Assembly: GCA_900547465.1 (NCBI GenBank)
Contig: URHJ01000014.1
Coordinates: 1 to 32,961, forward strand
Reading direction: 5' to 3'
DNA length: 32,961 nucleotides
DNA from: an uncultured Mycoplasmatota bacterium
GTDB lineage: Bacteria; Bacillota_I; Bacilli_A; RF39; UBA660
Shown one piece after another: positions 7,933 through 16,739 of this stretch; position 1 is the stretch's first letter; the number at the start of each line of letters is the position of its first letter. The notes below the pieces were generated by a model. That model made no database searches. It worked only from the letters and a program-made list of their open reading frames with translations, and was not told where the DNA came from. Both the position numbers and the translations under genes were made by a program.

Positions 7933-8838
7933 GCAATATCTATCAGTAGCATCTTGCCATGTTGGTAACATTTCAAAACCTGCTTCTTTTAATTTTTCTT
8001 TTGAAAGTTTTGAGTTTCTTGGTCTATAGGCTTGTTTCGTACCAGTTATTTCTAAATACTCTTCTGTTGAAACAGGATTTACCGTCATTTCTTTATCATT
8101 ACTTTCAAATATATACTTAGCAAATTCTGCCCATGAACAGTAACCATCATTATTAACATGATATGTTCCATATTGTTCTGTATGTGCCATATCTACTAAG
8201 ATTTTTGCTAAATCAACTGTATAAGTTGGGCTTCCTACTTGGTCATCAACTACATTTAATTCATTCATTTTTTCTGATAGGTTTAACATTGTTTTGATGA
8301 AGTTATTACCATTAATTCCAAATACCCATGAAATTCTTGTAATGAAATGTTTTTCGTTTCTTCTTACTTCTTGTTCTCCTTCATATTTTGTTAATCCATA
8401 TACACTTTTTGGATTTGGTGTATCTTCTTCAGTATAATATCCTTCTTTTGTACCATCAAAAATATAGTCTGTTGACATATAAATTATCTTAGCTCCTACT
8501 TCTATTGAAGCATCAGTAATATTTTTTGTACCTTCTACATTAACTTTTCTTACTACTTCTTCCATATCTTCTGCTTTATCTACTGCAGTCCAAGCAGCAC
8601 AATGGAAAATTACATCTGGTTTTTCTTCTTTTATTACATTCATTACAGCTTCTTTATCAGTAATATCTAATGATACATATTTAATATTGGTAGCTTCTTT
8701 TAAATCTATTGATGCTTGATTTTTTTCTTCTAATTGTCCCAGATCAGAAACTGTAATATCTAATTCATTTCTTTTTGCTAATTCTCTTACTAAGTCATAT
8801 CCTAGTTGTCCTTTATATCCAGTAATAAAATATTTCAT
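7909..8838 (-). CDS. rmlD: dTDP-4-dehydrorhamnose reductase
   Basis: Last step of dTDP-L-rhamnose synthesis, NAD(P)H-dependent, cytoplasmic. The SDR-type fold starts with ITGYKGQLG (residues 5-13), has CAAWTAVDKAE, STDYIFDG and the catalytic YGLTK (Y147, K151), and later SWVFGINGNNF and DDQVGSPTY. All of these are RmlD hallmarks. Length 309 residues is slightly longer than the usual ~285-300. The ATG overlaps the rmlC stop by one base (TAATG), and its AGGAGG is inside the last codons of rmlC, so translation is coupled. The stop codon lies inside the operon terminator. Confidence 0.95.
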   Translation of the reverse strand: MKYFITGYKGQLGYDLVRELAKRNELDITVSDLGQLEEKNQASIDLKEATNIKYVSLDITDKEAVMNVIKEEKPDVIFHCAAWTAVDKAEDMEEVVRKVNVEGTKNITDASIEVGAKIIYMSTDYIFDGTKEGYYTEEDTPNPKSVYGLTKYEGEQEVRRNEKHFITRISWVFGINGNNFIKTMLNLSEKMNELNVVDDQVGSPTYTVDLAKILVDMAHTEQYGTYHVNNDGYCSWAEFAKYIFESNDKEMTVNPVSTEEYLEITGTKQAYRPRNSKLSKEKLKEAGFEMLPTWQDATDRYCKELKKIR

Positions 8839-9410
8839 TATTTATTCCTCCTAAACTTTGTTTTGCACTTTGATAGTGGTTCACGGTTAATATCTTTATC
8901 AGATAGTAGTGGTTTATCTATTCCATATTCAGAAAACATTTCGTCCCAATTAATCCCTATTTCTGGATCATTCCACAAAATTCCGTCTTCCATTTCTGGG
9001 GCGTAATCGTTGTCTATTAAATAATGGAAAACTGTATCGTCTTCTAGAGCAACAAATCCGTGAGCAAATCCACGTGGTACAAATAATTGTCTATTATTAT
9101 CTGGTGTTAATAAGACACTTGTCCATTTACCATATGTTTCAGAATCTTCTCTCATATCAACGACTACATCGATAGCTTTTCCACTTATTACTTCAACAAT
9201 TTTAGCTTGGCATTTAGGATCTTTTTGAAAATGAAGTCCACGAACAACGCCTTTACTGCTTTTACTTCTGTTTGCTTGAACTACTCTTTCAAATCCTAAT
9301 TCATCAAAATCCTTTTGAATAAAGTATGGGGAAAAGTATCCTCTATCATCACCAAATCTATTTGGTTCTATAATATAACAATCTAATAAATTAGTTTCTA
9401 TTTTTTTCAT
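8838..9410 (-). CDS. rmlC: dTDP-4-dehydrorhamnose 3,5-epimerase
   Basis: Cupin-fold epimerase, third step of dTDP-L-rhamnose synthesis. FGDDRGYF, VVRGLHFQ (H60), ISGKAIDVVVDMRE and VPRGFAHGFVAL are the family's diagnostic segments. The 190-residue length is normal. It starts 7 bases after rmlA, whose last codons contain the AAAGAGG ribosome site, and overlaps rmlD by one base. Confidence 0.95.
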   Translation of the reverse strand: MKKIETNLLDCYIIEPNRFGDDRGYFSPYFIQKDFDELGFERVVQANRSKSSKGVVRGLHFQKDPKCQAKIVEVISGKAIDVVVDMREDSETYGKWTSVLLTPDNNRQLFVPRGFAHGFVALEDDTVFHYLIDNDYAPEMEDGILWNDPEIGINWDEMFSEYGIDKPLLSDKDINREPLSKCKTKFRRNK

Positions 9411-9417
9411 ATATATA

Positions 9418-10299
9418 TTACCTCTTTCTTGTATCTAGTACTTTTCTTAAATATTTTCCATAATTATTTTTCTTCATTAATTCAGCTTTTTCTTCTAGTT
9501 TTTCATCACTCATCCAATTATGATCATAAGCAATTTTTTCTGGACAACAGATAACTCTATTTCCTTGTTCTTCTATGGCTTGAATCATGTTAGCTGCATC
9601 TAACATACTATCAGGAGTACCTGTATCATACCAAGTATAACCTTCTCCTAAGAGTTGAGCTTTTAATATATCATCTTCCAAGTACATTCTATTTAAATCT
9701 GTTATTTCTAGCTCTCCTCTTTTACTTGGTTTAACTAATTTAGCTTTTTTACTTACTCCTTTTGGATAGAAGTAAAGACCTGTAATTGCATAATCACTTT
9801 TTGGTTGTTCTGGTTTTTCTTCTACTCCAATTACTTTGTTATTATTATCAAATTCCATGATACCAAAACGTTCTGGATCTTTTACTTGATAACCAAAAAT
9901 AGTTGCATTACCATTTTCAGCATCATATCTAGCATTTTCTAATTTTTCATCTAGACCAGCTCCATAGAAGATATTATCTCCTAAAACCATTGCACATTCT
10001 TCATCTCCGATAAACTCTTCTCCTAGAATGAATGCTTGAGCAAGTCCATCTGGTGATGGTTGAATAATGTATTCAATATTGATACCTAGATCACTACCAT
10101 CTCCAAATAATCTTTTAAATCCTGCTTGATCTTCTTTTGTTGTAATTAGTAAAATGTCATTAATTCCTGCGGACATAAGTGTTGATAATGGATAATAAAT
10201 CATTGGTTTATCATACACTTGCATTAATTGTTTAGATGTTGCCATTGTCATTGGATAAAGTCTAGTTCCAGACCCTCCTGCTAAAATAATTCCTTTCAT
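9418..10299 (-). CDS. rmlA: Glucose-1-phosphate thymidylyltransferase
   Basis: First step of dTDP-L-rhamnose synthesis: dTTP plus glucose-1-phosphate to dTDP-glucose. The nucleotide-binding LAGGSGTRLYP is at residues 6-16, followed by YDKPMIYYPLSTLM, the metal-binding LGDNIFYG, VEEKPEQPKSDYAITGLYFY and WYDTGTPDSML. The 293-residue length is standard for the short RmlA type. The ATG overlaps the stop of the preceding glycosyltransferase gene (ATGA), and GGGAGG lies just before. Confidence 0.95.
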   Translation of the reverse strand: MKGIILAGGSGTRLYPMTMATSKQLMQVYDKPMIYYPLSTLMSAGINDILLITTKEDQAGFKRLFGDGSDLGINIEYIIQPSPDGLAQAFILGEEFIGDEECAMVLGDNIFYGAGLDEKLENARYDAENGNATIFGYQVKDPERFGIMEFDNNNKVIGVEEKPEQPKSDYAITGLYFYPKGVSKKAKLVKPSKRGELEITDLNRMYLEDDILKAQLLGEGYTWYDTGTPDSMLDAANMIQAIEEQGNRVICCPEKIAYDHNWMSDEKLEEKAELMKKNNYGKYLRKVLDTRKR

Positions 10300-11162
10300 T
10301 TCTTTAAACCTCCCTTAAAAAAACATCTTATATATAATATTATTAATGATAACTTATTTGTTCTATCCAACCTTTTTAATTCTTTTTCATTGGCATTTAA
10401 ATATTCTTTAACAAAATATCTTTGACTTTCTTTTAACATTTTATATTTATTAATTTTCTTTACATTTTTATCTATTGTTACAGAATGGTCATGAATAATT
10501 ACAACCTCATTATCTATAGCTTCTTGTTTATCTACTTTTTCTAGTTTTTTTGCCATTATCTGTTCTTCATAGTATAAAAATGTATTTTCATCAAAGTAGC
10601 CTACTTTTTTTAGAACTTCTCCATCTACACAGAAGAAGCAACCTGATACTACTCCTACTATTGATAACTCTTCTTTAAAGTGATCTTCATCATATAAAAT
10701 TTCTTTTCTATATTTCCTACTTATAAGCGGTAGATTAAATTTTATTTCATCTTCTATAGTTGGTAACATCCAACCTCTATTTAGTTTCCTATTTTCTACT
10801 ACAGTTGGACCTACTATCGCAATTGAATGTTTTCCTATATCACTGTTTAATTTCTTTAAATCTTCTTCTTTATGAATTATGATATCTGAATTTGAAAAGA
10901 TAATATTACATTTACCTAGTTCTTTGATTAAGTACTTTGCCCCTAGGTTTAAACCGGCAGCATAACCTTTATTATCTTTTGCTTCTAGTATTTTTATTTT
11001 TTTATTCTCATGTTTTTGTAATTTAATTACTGAATCGTCTATAGAATGATTATCAACTACTACTATTTTACTTAAACATTTATAATCTTTAATGTTTTCT
11101 AACAGACGTTTAGTCATAGGATAATCATTGTAGTTAACAATTACAAACCCTAGTTTTGTCAT
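10296..11162 (-). CDS. Family 2 glycosyltransferase, rhamnosyltransferase-like
   Basis: 288 residues with a GT-A fold of family GT2: FVIVNYND at the N-terminus, IVVVDNHSIDDS, NKGYAAGLNLGAK, and SNSDI in the DxD position. VSGCFFCVDGEVLKKVGYFDENTFLYYEE follows in the acceptor region. This form resembles rhamnosyltransferases (WbbL/RfbF-like), and its overlap with rmlA supports dTDP-rhamnose as donor; that is inference. AAAGGAG precedes the ATG. It overlaps the polymerase-like gene by 29 bases in another frame. Cytoplasmic, possibly membrane-associated. Confidence 0.85.
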   Translation of the reverse strand: MTKLGFVIVNYNDYPMTKRLLENIKDYKCLSKIVVVDNHSIDDSVIKLQKHENKKIKILEAKDNKGYAAGLNLGAKYLIKELGKCNIIFSNSDIIIHKEEDLKKLNSDIGKHSIAIVGPTVVENRKLNRGWMLPTIEDEIKFNLPLISRKYRKEILYDEDHFKEELSIVGVVSGCFFCVDGEVLKKVGYFDENTFLYYEEQIMAKKLEKVDKQEAIDNEVVIIHDHSVTIDKNVKKINKYKMLKESQRYFVKEYLNANEKELKRLDRTNKLSLIILYIRCFFKGGLKK

Positions 11163-12423
11163 TTTCTATCTCCTTTATATTTCCATTATAAATTAAATCA
11201 ATAATTAATGCAACATATATAGATACCGATGGAGATGTTATAACGTGACCTGTTAGTAAGGCTAAAATTATTGATAGGAAGAGGCTTAATAGATAGACAT
11301 CGTTTATTTTTTTAGTTCTTTTTTTCTTATTTATCGTCATTACTATTCCACCAAATATTATAACTATACCAATAATACCTTGTCTAAATAGTATGTCAAA
11401 GTAATCCATTTCTATCATTTTCATGCTTACTTGATCTGTCCCATAATTATCTATGTAACCGATACCTAATAGTTTTGATGAAATTGGACTTTTATTGTAA
11501 ATTTTTACAGTGTTATTTAAAAAGGTTAATCTTTGACTAAAAATAAAGTGATCTATTATTTTAGGATTTTTAAAATCAGATATTTTTTCTACTTTTAAGA
11601 AGTCTAGATGAATTATTATATTTTTATAAAATGTGGTTTTGGGAATAATCATCATTAGAGCAAGTATTACAATTATAAAACTTGTAGTCATTATACCTAA
11701 TGTTTTATATTTTTTTTCTTTAATTATCTTTTTGTAATATTTTATAAAGTAATAAATTAGAATGATCCCAAAGCTTAGCAATGGTCCTTTGGTTCCCATT
11801 GTTGTTAGAGTGTAAAAAATTATAATTATTGATAGAAAGATAATTGGTTTGTTTTTTTTGTTTATAATTTCACTTAGATAAAATGGCATTAGAATTGAGA
11901 TGATTGCGCCTACTTCATTTGCTGTGTAAAACCAACCTATACTACCTTTTTTTGTTATTTCATAACTTCCAAAGCCTAAGTTTAAAACATTTGGTATTAA
12001 GATAAATAATAAGTAGACGACAAATAAGTTGCTTAACATCTTACTTATATCTTTTTTATTTTTTTTGTAACAGTTATAAATGCATATAAACATGATAGGA
12101 AAATAAAAACATTTAAATGTATTTTGTAATTCATACCAAATACTTTCTATTCCTTTTTGGGTAATTGTATTTATCATAAATAATAAAATATAGATAAAGG
12201 TTATAGATAAATAAATCAGGTACTTTTTCTTATTTTTAGTTGATATTAAGAGATAGAAAACCATAAATAATAAAAATGCAATTCTTATTATAATTCCTAT
12301 TGTAAATGACATGTTATTATGAAGCATAATAGCGGTTAAAACATCTATTATGGGTTGAATCCATATAAATGTTGTAATTATTTTATCTATATTTTTTTCT
12401 AAATACTTTTCTACCTTTTGCAT
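11134..12423 (-). CDS. O-antigen ligase/polymerase-like membrane protein (Wzy/WaaL family)
   Basis: 429 residues with about eleven hydrophobic segments separated by short basic loops, and one longer outer loop at about residues 280-340. This is the layout of the O-antigen polymerase/ligase superfamily. Family members join polysaccharide repeat units on undecaprenyl carriers outside the membrane, or transfer them to an acceptor. No catalytic motif can be pointed to with certainty, because the family is poorly conserved. It is the first gene of the rhamnose operon. AGGTGAT lies before the ATG, with a promoter just upstream. Confidence 0.75.
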   Translation of the reverse strand: MQKVEKYLEKNIDKIITTFIWIQPIIDVLTAIMLHNNMSFTIGIIIRIAFLLFMVFYLLISTKNKKKYLIYLSITFIYILLFMINTITQKGIESIWYELQNTFKCFYFPIMFICIYNCYKKNKKDISKMLSNLFVVYLLFILIPNVLNLGFGSYEITKKGSIGWFYTANEVGAIISILMPFYLSEIINKKNKPIIFLSIIIIFYTLTTMGTKGPLLSFGIILIYYFIKYYKKIIKEKKYKTLGIMTTSFIIVILALMMIIPKTTFYKNIIIHLDFLKVEKISDFKNPKIIDHFIFSQRLTFLNNTVKIYNKSPISSKLLGIGYIDNYGTDQVSMKMIEMDYFDILFRQGIIGIVIIFGGIVMTINKKKRTKKINDVYLLSLFLSIILALLTGHVITSPSVSIYVALIIDLIYNGNIKEIENDKTRVCNC

Positions 12424-12439
12424 TTTATCACCTATTGGT

Positions 12440-12467
12440 ATTATAACATACTGTTGTTTCCTGCAAA
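12440..12467 (-). promoter_or_regulatory. Promoter of the wzy-GT-rmlACD operon
   Basis: Minus-strand TTTGCA (12462-12467), a 16-base spacer and TATAAT (12440-12445) preceded by TGT, an extended -10. The ATG is 17 bases downstream of the -10. Confidence 0.6.
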
Positions 12468-12468
12468 G

Positions 12469-12490
12469 AAAAAAAGTAGAAATCTACTTT
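12469..12490 (-). terminator. Intrinsic terminator of the hybrid histidine kinase gene
   Basis: A 7-bp stem AAAGTAG/CTACTTT with an ATTT loop (12473-12490) followed by T residues. The kinase stop codon TAG lies in the 5' arm. Confidence 0.8.
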
Positions 12491-14799
12491 ATTTTGTCTA
12501 AATATTCTTTTGAAATATTTAATATTTTGTTCCACTCTGTTATTAATTCTTGATAATTGTTCTTAATAAATTCTTGATTTGATGTTTTACTTTTTAATTC
12601 ATGATTAAATGCTATATCAGCTAATTTCATAAAGCCTAAATATTTACAATCACTTTTTAAAGCATGAACTTCGATAGAATAATCATTCATATTTTCTTTT
12701 TCTAAATATTTTTCTATTCTTTGTTTTCTTTTTTCACTGGCATTTACAAATTCTTCGAGAGTTTCATTATAAGTATCTATTCCTCCAAGTAATTCTAAAG
12801 CACTTTCTAGATTAACACCATTTTCTATTAGTATGCTGGTGTTATCATTATCAGTAGTATCATTATTATTTTCTGCTTTTTCTTCTTCAATTTTAGAAGT
12901 TGTATTAGCTGGTTGTGCAATTGGTATTTGTTTTTTATTTCCTATTTCATAAACTTCTTTTGGAAGTTCTCCAAAAATACTTGTTTCCTCTTCTTTATTT
13001 AACACCTTTTCTAAAATATTTTTTAATTCTTCTTTATTGATTGGTTTTGCTAAATAGTCATCGAATCCTTCATTTAAATATTTTTCTTTCATACCTGAGA
13101 TTGCATTAGCTGTTAAAACAACAACTGGTGTTTTAAAATCTGAATTTTCTTTCAATTTTTTTAAAGTTTCTACTCCACTCATTTTAGGCATCATGTCATC
13201 TAATAAGATCAAATCATAATTATTATCTTTAACTTTCTCAAGACAAGCAAAACCACTTTCTACTGTTTCTACTTCTGGATTATATATTTCTAAGAATTTA
13301 GCTGCTACCTTTAGGTTTAGGGTGTTATCATCTACAATTAATATTTTTTTACCCTTTAAGTCTAGTTTTGTTTGTTTCTTTTTCTCTTCTTTTTTGATTG
13401 GTTCATTTTCTATTTTTTGATCTATAATAACTGTAAATTTAGAACCCTTTTTATAATCACTATGGACTACTATTTTTCCTCCCATTAGTTCTACTAATTG
13501 TTTAGTAATGGCTAGACCTAGACCTGTACCTTCAATAGTTGTATTTCTATCTTCATCTAATCTTTGGAATTTTGTAAATAACTTATCAATATTTTCTTTT
13601 TTTATTCCTCTACCTGAATCTTCTACCGAAATTATAAGTCTTGTTGTTTTGTTATTATTGATACATTTTACATCATATTTTACGAAACCACTATCTGTAT
13701 ATTTAGCGGCATTACTTAATAAATTGGTAATTATTTTTTTAAGATTAGCGTGGTCACCATATAATACTTCTGGAATATCTTCTGAAATTGATATTTGAAA
13801 GTCTAGGGCTTTTTCATCCATTTTTGGTTTTATTAGGGTTGCGACATCATTTAATAGTTTCTTTGACTCATATTTTGAATTTACTATTTCTAATTTACCA
13901 GATTCTATTTTTGAAATGTCTAGTATTCCATTTACAATTTCTAGTAATGTGTTTGAGGCAGTTATTATATCGTTTGCATTATCTTTGGCTTCTTCTAAGC
14001 TATTTGATGTTTTTATACATTCTGAAAATCCAACAATAGCATTAAGAGGAGTTCTGATTTCGTGTGACATTGATGATAAGAAATCACTTTTAGCACGATT
14101 TGCCTTTTCAGCATCTGTTTTGGCTAACTCCATCTCTTTTAGCATTTTTACATCTGGGTTCTCTATTGTGAAATACATGATTGTACATATTAGTGTTTCA
14201 ACATAAGTCATTAATAAAAATTGGGGATAATAACTTTGTATAGTAGTTGCAATTCCACCTATTACTAGAAATAATAGAACTGGAATGTACTTTTTATTTT
14301 TGATTGTTTTTAAATTTCTTATTAGGGAAACAACCATTATTAATATTGCAATTACAGAAATTGCATATGTAAAGTCTACACTTAATCCAGTTGTATATCT
14401 AATATTGAAGTTATCCTTTATAACTACTTTTATTGGTAATATTAATATATCAACAATCACAATTATATAATATGCTACAAATATTGGAATTCTTTTTGTT
14501 TTTATGGTATTGTCGCCTTTTGTTACACTATAAACATAATAAACCATAGTTGAAATCCATATAATTAGATAGATTAGATATAATTTATATATTAAATTGC
14601 TTATTAATGGATAAACATTATATATTCTTGATGCATATGTACACAAAATTTCTATAACTAATCCAAAAAAATTTGAAATAATTAGTGTTGAAAATATACG
14701 TGTTTCTTTATTATCAATATGTGCTTTTGTAAAAAATAGTACTATCATTAAAATACTAAAAGGAAGTGCACATAGCGGAAAAAATATACCAGTTCCCAT
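12484..14799 (-). CDS. Hybrid sensor histidine kinase (7TM - HisKA - HATPase - REC - Hpt)
   Basis: 771 residues. About seven membrane helices fill residues 1-213 with no large outer domain, so the signal is probably sensed in or near the membrane. Then come HisKA with SHEIRTPLNA (H246), the N box LLSNAAKY (N363), DSGRGI, and GTGLGLAI. A receiver domain has VDD (D490/D491), phosphoacceptor D534 and K585. An acidic linker leads to an Hpt domain with HALKSD (H712). All parts of an internal His-Asp-His relay are present, but no separate response regulator gene is in this window. GAGGTGAT precedes the ATG. It lies between the polysaccharide operon and the ligase gene but is transcribed on its own. 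Its targets are unknown. Confidence 0.93.
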   Translation of the reverse strand: MGTGIFFPLCALPFSILMIVLFFTKAHIDNKETRIFSTLIISNFFGLVIEILCTYASRIYNVYPLISNLIYKLYLIYLIIWISTMVYYVYSVTKGDNTIKTKRIPIFVAYYIIVIVDILILPIKVVIKDNFNIRYTTGLSVDFTYAISVIAILIMVVSLIRNLKTIKNKKYIPVLLFLVIGGIATTIQSYYPQFLLMTYVETLICTIMYFTIENPDVKMLKEMELAKTDAEKANRAKSDFLSSMSHEIRTPLNAIVGFSECIKTSNSLEEAKDNANDIITASNTLLEIVNGILDISKIESGKLEIVNSKYESKKLLNDVATLIKPKMDEKALDFQISISEDIPEVLYGDHANLKKIITNLLSNAAKYTDSGFVKYDVKCINNNKTTRLIISVEDSGRGIKKENIDKLFTKFQRLDEDRNTTIEGTGLGLAITKQLVELMGGKIVVHSDYKKGSKFTVIIDQKIENEPIKKEEKKKQTKLDLKGKKILIVDDNTLNLKVAAKFLEIYNPEVETVESGFACLEKVKDNNYDLILLDDMMPKMSGVETLKKLKENSDFKTPVVVLTANAISGMKEKYLNEGFDDYLAKPINKEELKNILEKVLNKEEETSIFGELPKEVYEIGNKKQIPIAQPANTTSKIEEEKAENNNDTTDNDNTSILIENGVNLESALELLGGIDTYNETLEEFVNASEKRKQRIEKYLEKENMNDYSIEVHALKSDCKYLGFMKLADIAFNHELKSKTSNQEFIKNNYQELITEWNKILNISKEYLDKIK

Positions 14800-14827
14800 A
14801 TTATCACCTCACATTATCTCTTTTAAG

Positions 14828-14833
14828 ATTATA
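14828..14833 (-). promoter_or_regulatory. Extended -10 promoter element of the histidine kinase gene
   Basis: TGTTATAAT on the minus strand (-10 at 14828-14833), 28 bases before the ATG. The -35 region is weak and falls in the terminator of the upstream gene. Confidence 0.5.
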
Positions 14834-14837
14834 ACAC

Positions 14838-14882
14838 AAAAAAAGGATAACTGTAGTTAAAATTTAAAGTTATGCCTTTTTT
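14838..14882 (-). terminator. Terminator of the AMP-ligase gene
   Basis: A long hairpin: AAAAAAGG, then ATAACT after a bulged C, pairs with AGTTAT-CCTTTTTT and is followed by T residues. The 5' arm includes the last codons of the ligase. With A-runs on one side and T-runs on the other, it could act in both directions. Confidence 0.7.
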
Positions 14883-16639
14883 ATCATTTGTTTTGCTTTA
14901 TTATTTCTTTGAGTTAGTTTTTGTTCTGCGTCATGTTCAAGTGTTTGATAATCTACCTTTTCTGTTCCTGGTTTTCTTGGTAATTCTTTTACAAATTCAA
15001 TATATGATGGTATTTCATACCATTTTAATTGTTCAATTTCACCTTTTGAATTGATAATTGGTTGTTTAAATTTTTCTAATATTTTTTCCTTTTCTAATTC
15101 AATGTCATTAACATCTTTATTTGGTACAATATATGCTTTATTTACATATAACATATCATCATCTGGAACTTTAACGATAGCGCATTCATCTATATCATCA
15201 AGATTAGAGATAATAGTTTGGACGTGATCACAATAGACTTTGTTCAAGGTTGAAATAATATAAAATCTTGATACTCTTCCTGTTAAAGTAAAATAACCAT
15301 CTTTGTCTATATATCCCATTGTTCCTGTTTTAAAATATGTTTTTCCATCTTTCTCAAACTTGGCATCTTTTGTTTTTTCAGGTTCTTTGTAATATTCTTT
15401 AAAGACATGTTTTCCAGATACACATAATAGTCCTTCTTCATTATATTTTTTTTCTTCTAAAGTTTCCGAATCAACTATCATCGCATCTGTACCAACTAGT
15501 ACTTTACCGGCAGTTTCTGGTCTTATTTCTACTCCTGTAGGGTTAGTACCACAGCTAACAGTTTCAGCATTTCCTGATCCATTTCCCATTTTAACATCTT
15601 TTGCTCCGTGTTTTTCAAAGAATTCTTGTCCTCTTTTAGAATGACTAGGTGTTAAAAAATCTCCACCAGATACGTAAGTTGTGATTGATGAAAGATCTTG
15701 ATTTTCTGGAATATTTTTCATTATTAAATCTAGTAAAGCTGGGCTTCCAAAAATAATATTTGGTTTTTTATTCAGATAATAACTAATAGTATCTTTTGAC
15801 ATATTTGGTGCTAAAATGGCTGTCTTACTACTCATTAAAGTCATTAGAGTTGAAGTTGAAAATCCATATGGATACATGAATGGAACACACACTAATGTTT
15901 TATCTCCATCTAGAGATTTAGATTTACTTGAATTTTTAAGATATGTTCCTGCTGCCAATATGTTTTCATTTGTTAATACAACTGATTTTGGTTTTCCTGT
16001 TGAACCACTTGTAAATAATATTAGCGAATTATCTTTTGAATTGTTGCTTGGCAATCCTTTTTTCTGGAATTCAGCTATAGATCCTAAACTATTAAAATCT
16101 ATTAATTCATCATTTTTAGTTAGATGATAATCTTCATTCAGTGATAATTTATTCTTATTTTCTTTATTTAAAGTTATTATATATTTAACATTGGTTTTCT
16201 TTTTATATATTAAATTTTCTTCATCTGTCTTATCATAATTAATAAAAACTGGTGACTCAAATAAATTTAGATATTCGCTAATTTCTTCTTTCTCTGCTCC
16301 TGGATTTAAAAATGTTGTAACAGCACCTATTCTATTGCAGGCTAAAAATGATGCTACTGCTTGGTATAAATTTGGCATAGAAATAGAGACTATTTGTCCT
16401 TTTGTTACATTCAACTCTTTTAATGCCCTTGAAATTGTTATTGAATCTTTAAATAGTTGATCATAATTAACTTTTAAATCTAAGCAATCAATTGCTTCCT
16501 TATTACCGTAGAAAGTATTGATTGCTCTTATGGCATTATAAACACTCAAGTTTGGTATCATAGGATGTCTTTCAAAATATGAATATCCATTATTTTGTGG
16601 TTTTCCTAATGATGGATATTCTGATGCTTCTTTTTTCAT
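14870..16639 (-). CDS. Divergent AMP-forming acyl-CoA synthetase/ligase (ANL superfamily)
   Basis: 589 residues. The phosphate loop LFTSGSTGKPKSV (from L208) is intact and the C-terminal Lys of the A10 motif is present (GTEKVD, K561). The family activates carboxylic acids as acyl-AMP and usually transfers them to CoA or a carrier protein. Two normally strong positions differ. The ribose-binding TGD motif reads TGT (residues 438-440), and the hinge motif, usually GRxDD or GRxDR, reads GRVSR. The A5-like segment is GNGSGNAET. Substrate range or activity may therefore be changed. AAGGGGG lies before the ATG, with a consensus promoter upstream and its own terminator, so it is a single-gene unit. 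The substrate is unknown; medium or long fatty acids would be the default guess. Confidence 0.85.
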   Translation of the reverse strand: MKKEASEYPSLGKPQNNGYSYFERHPMIPNLSVYNAIRAINTFYGNKEAIDCLDLKVNYDQLFKDSITISRALKELNVTKGQIVSISMPNLYQAVASFLACNRIGAVTTFLNPGAEKEEISEYLNLFESPVFINYDKTDEENLIYKKKTNVKYIITLNKENKNKLSLNEDYHLTKNDELIDFNSLGSIAEFQKKGLPSNNSKDNSLILFTSGSTGKPKSVVLTNENILAAGTYLKNSSKSKSLDGDKTLVCVPFMYPYGFSTSTLMTLMSSKTAILAPNMSKDTISYYLNKKPNIIFGSPALLDLIMKNIPENQDLSSITTYVSGGDFLTPSHSKRGQEFFEKHGAKDVKMGNGSGNAETVSCGTNPTGVEIRPETAGKVLVGTDAMIVDSETLEEKKYNEEGLLCVSGKHVFKEYYKEPEKTKDAKFEKDGKTYFKTGTMGYIDKDGYFTLTGRVSRFYIISTLNKVYCDHVQTIISNLDDIDECAIVKVPDDDMLYVNKAYIVPNKDVNDIELEKEKILEKFKQPIINSKGEIEQLKWYEIPSYIEFVKELPRKPGTEKVDYQTLEHDAEQKLTQRNNKAKQMIKKA

Positions 16640-16663
16640 ATTATCCCCCTTAACTAATGACTG

Positions 16664-16692
16664 ATTATATCATAAAATTTACTTTTTGTCAA
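16664..16692 (-). promoter_or_regulatory. Consensus sigma-A-type promoter of the AMP-ligase gene
   Basis: Minus-strand TTGACA (16687-16692), a spacer of exactly 17 bases, and TATAAT (16664-16669) preceded by TGA. All twelve consensus bases match, plus an extended -10. It is 24 bases before the start codon. Confidence 0.88.
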
Positions 16693-16714
16693 TTTTAGCA
16701 TAGCAATTACATAG

Positions 16715-16739
16715 TAAAAGAAGACCTCTTTGATCTTCT
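16715..16739 (-). terminator. Terminator of the dnaE-lspA-rluD operon
   Basis: Stem AGAAGATC/GGTCTTCT (16732-16739 and 16719-16726, one T-G pair) with a five-base loop and four T after it. It covers the rluD-like stop codon. Confidence 0.7.

Noticed and set aside
13508..14206. Plus-strand frames opposite the histidine kinase
   Set aside because: Antisense to a gene with clear domain motifs; composition is a mirror of the kinase.
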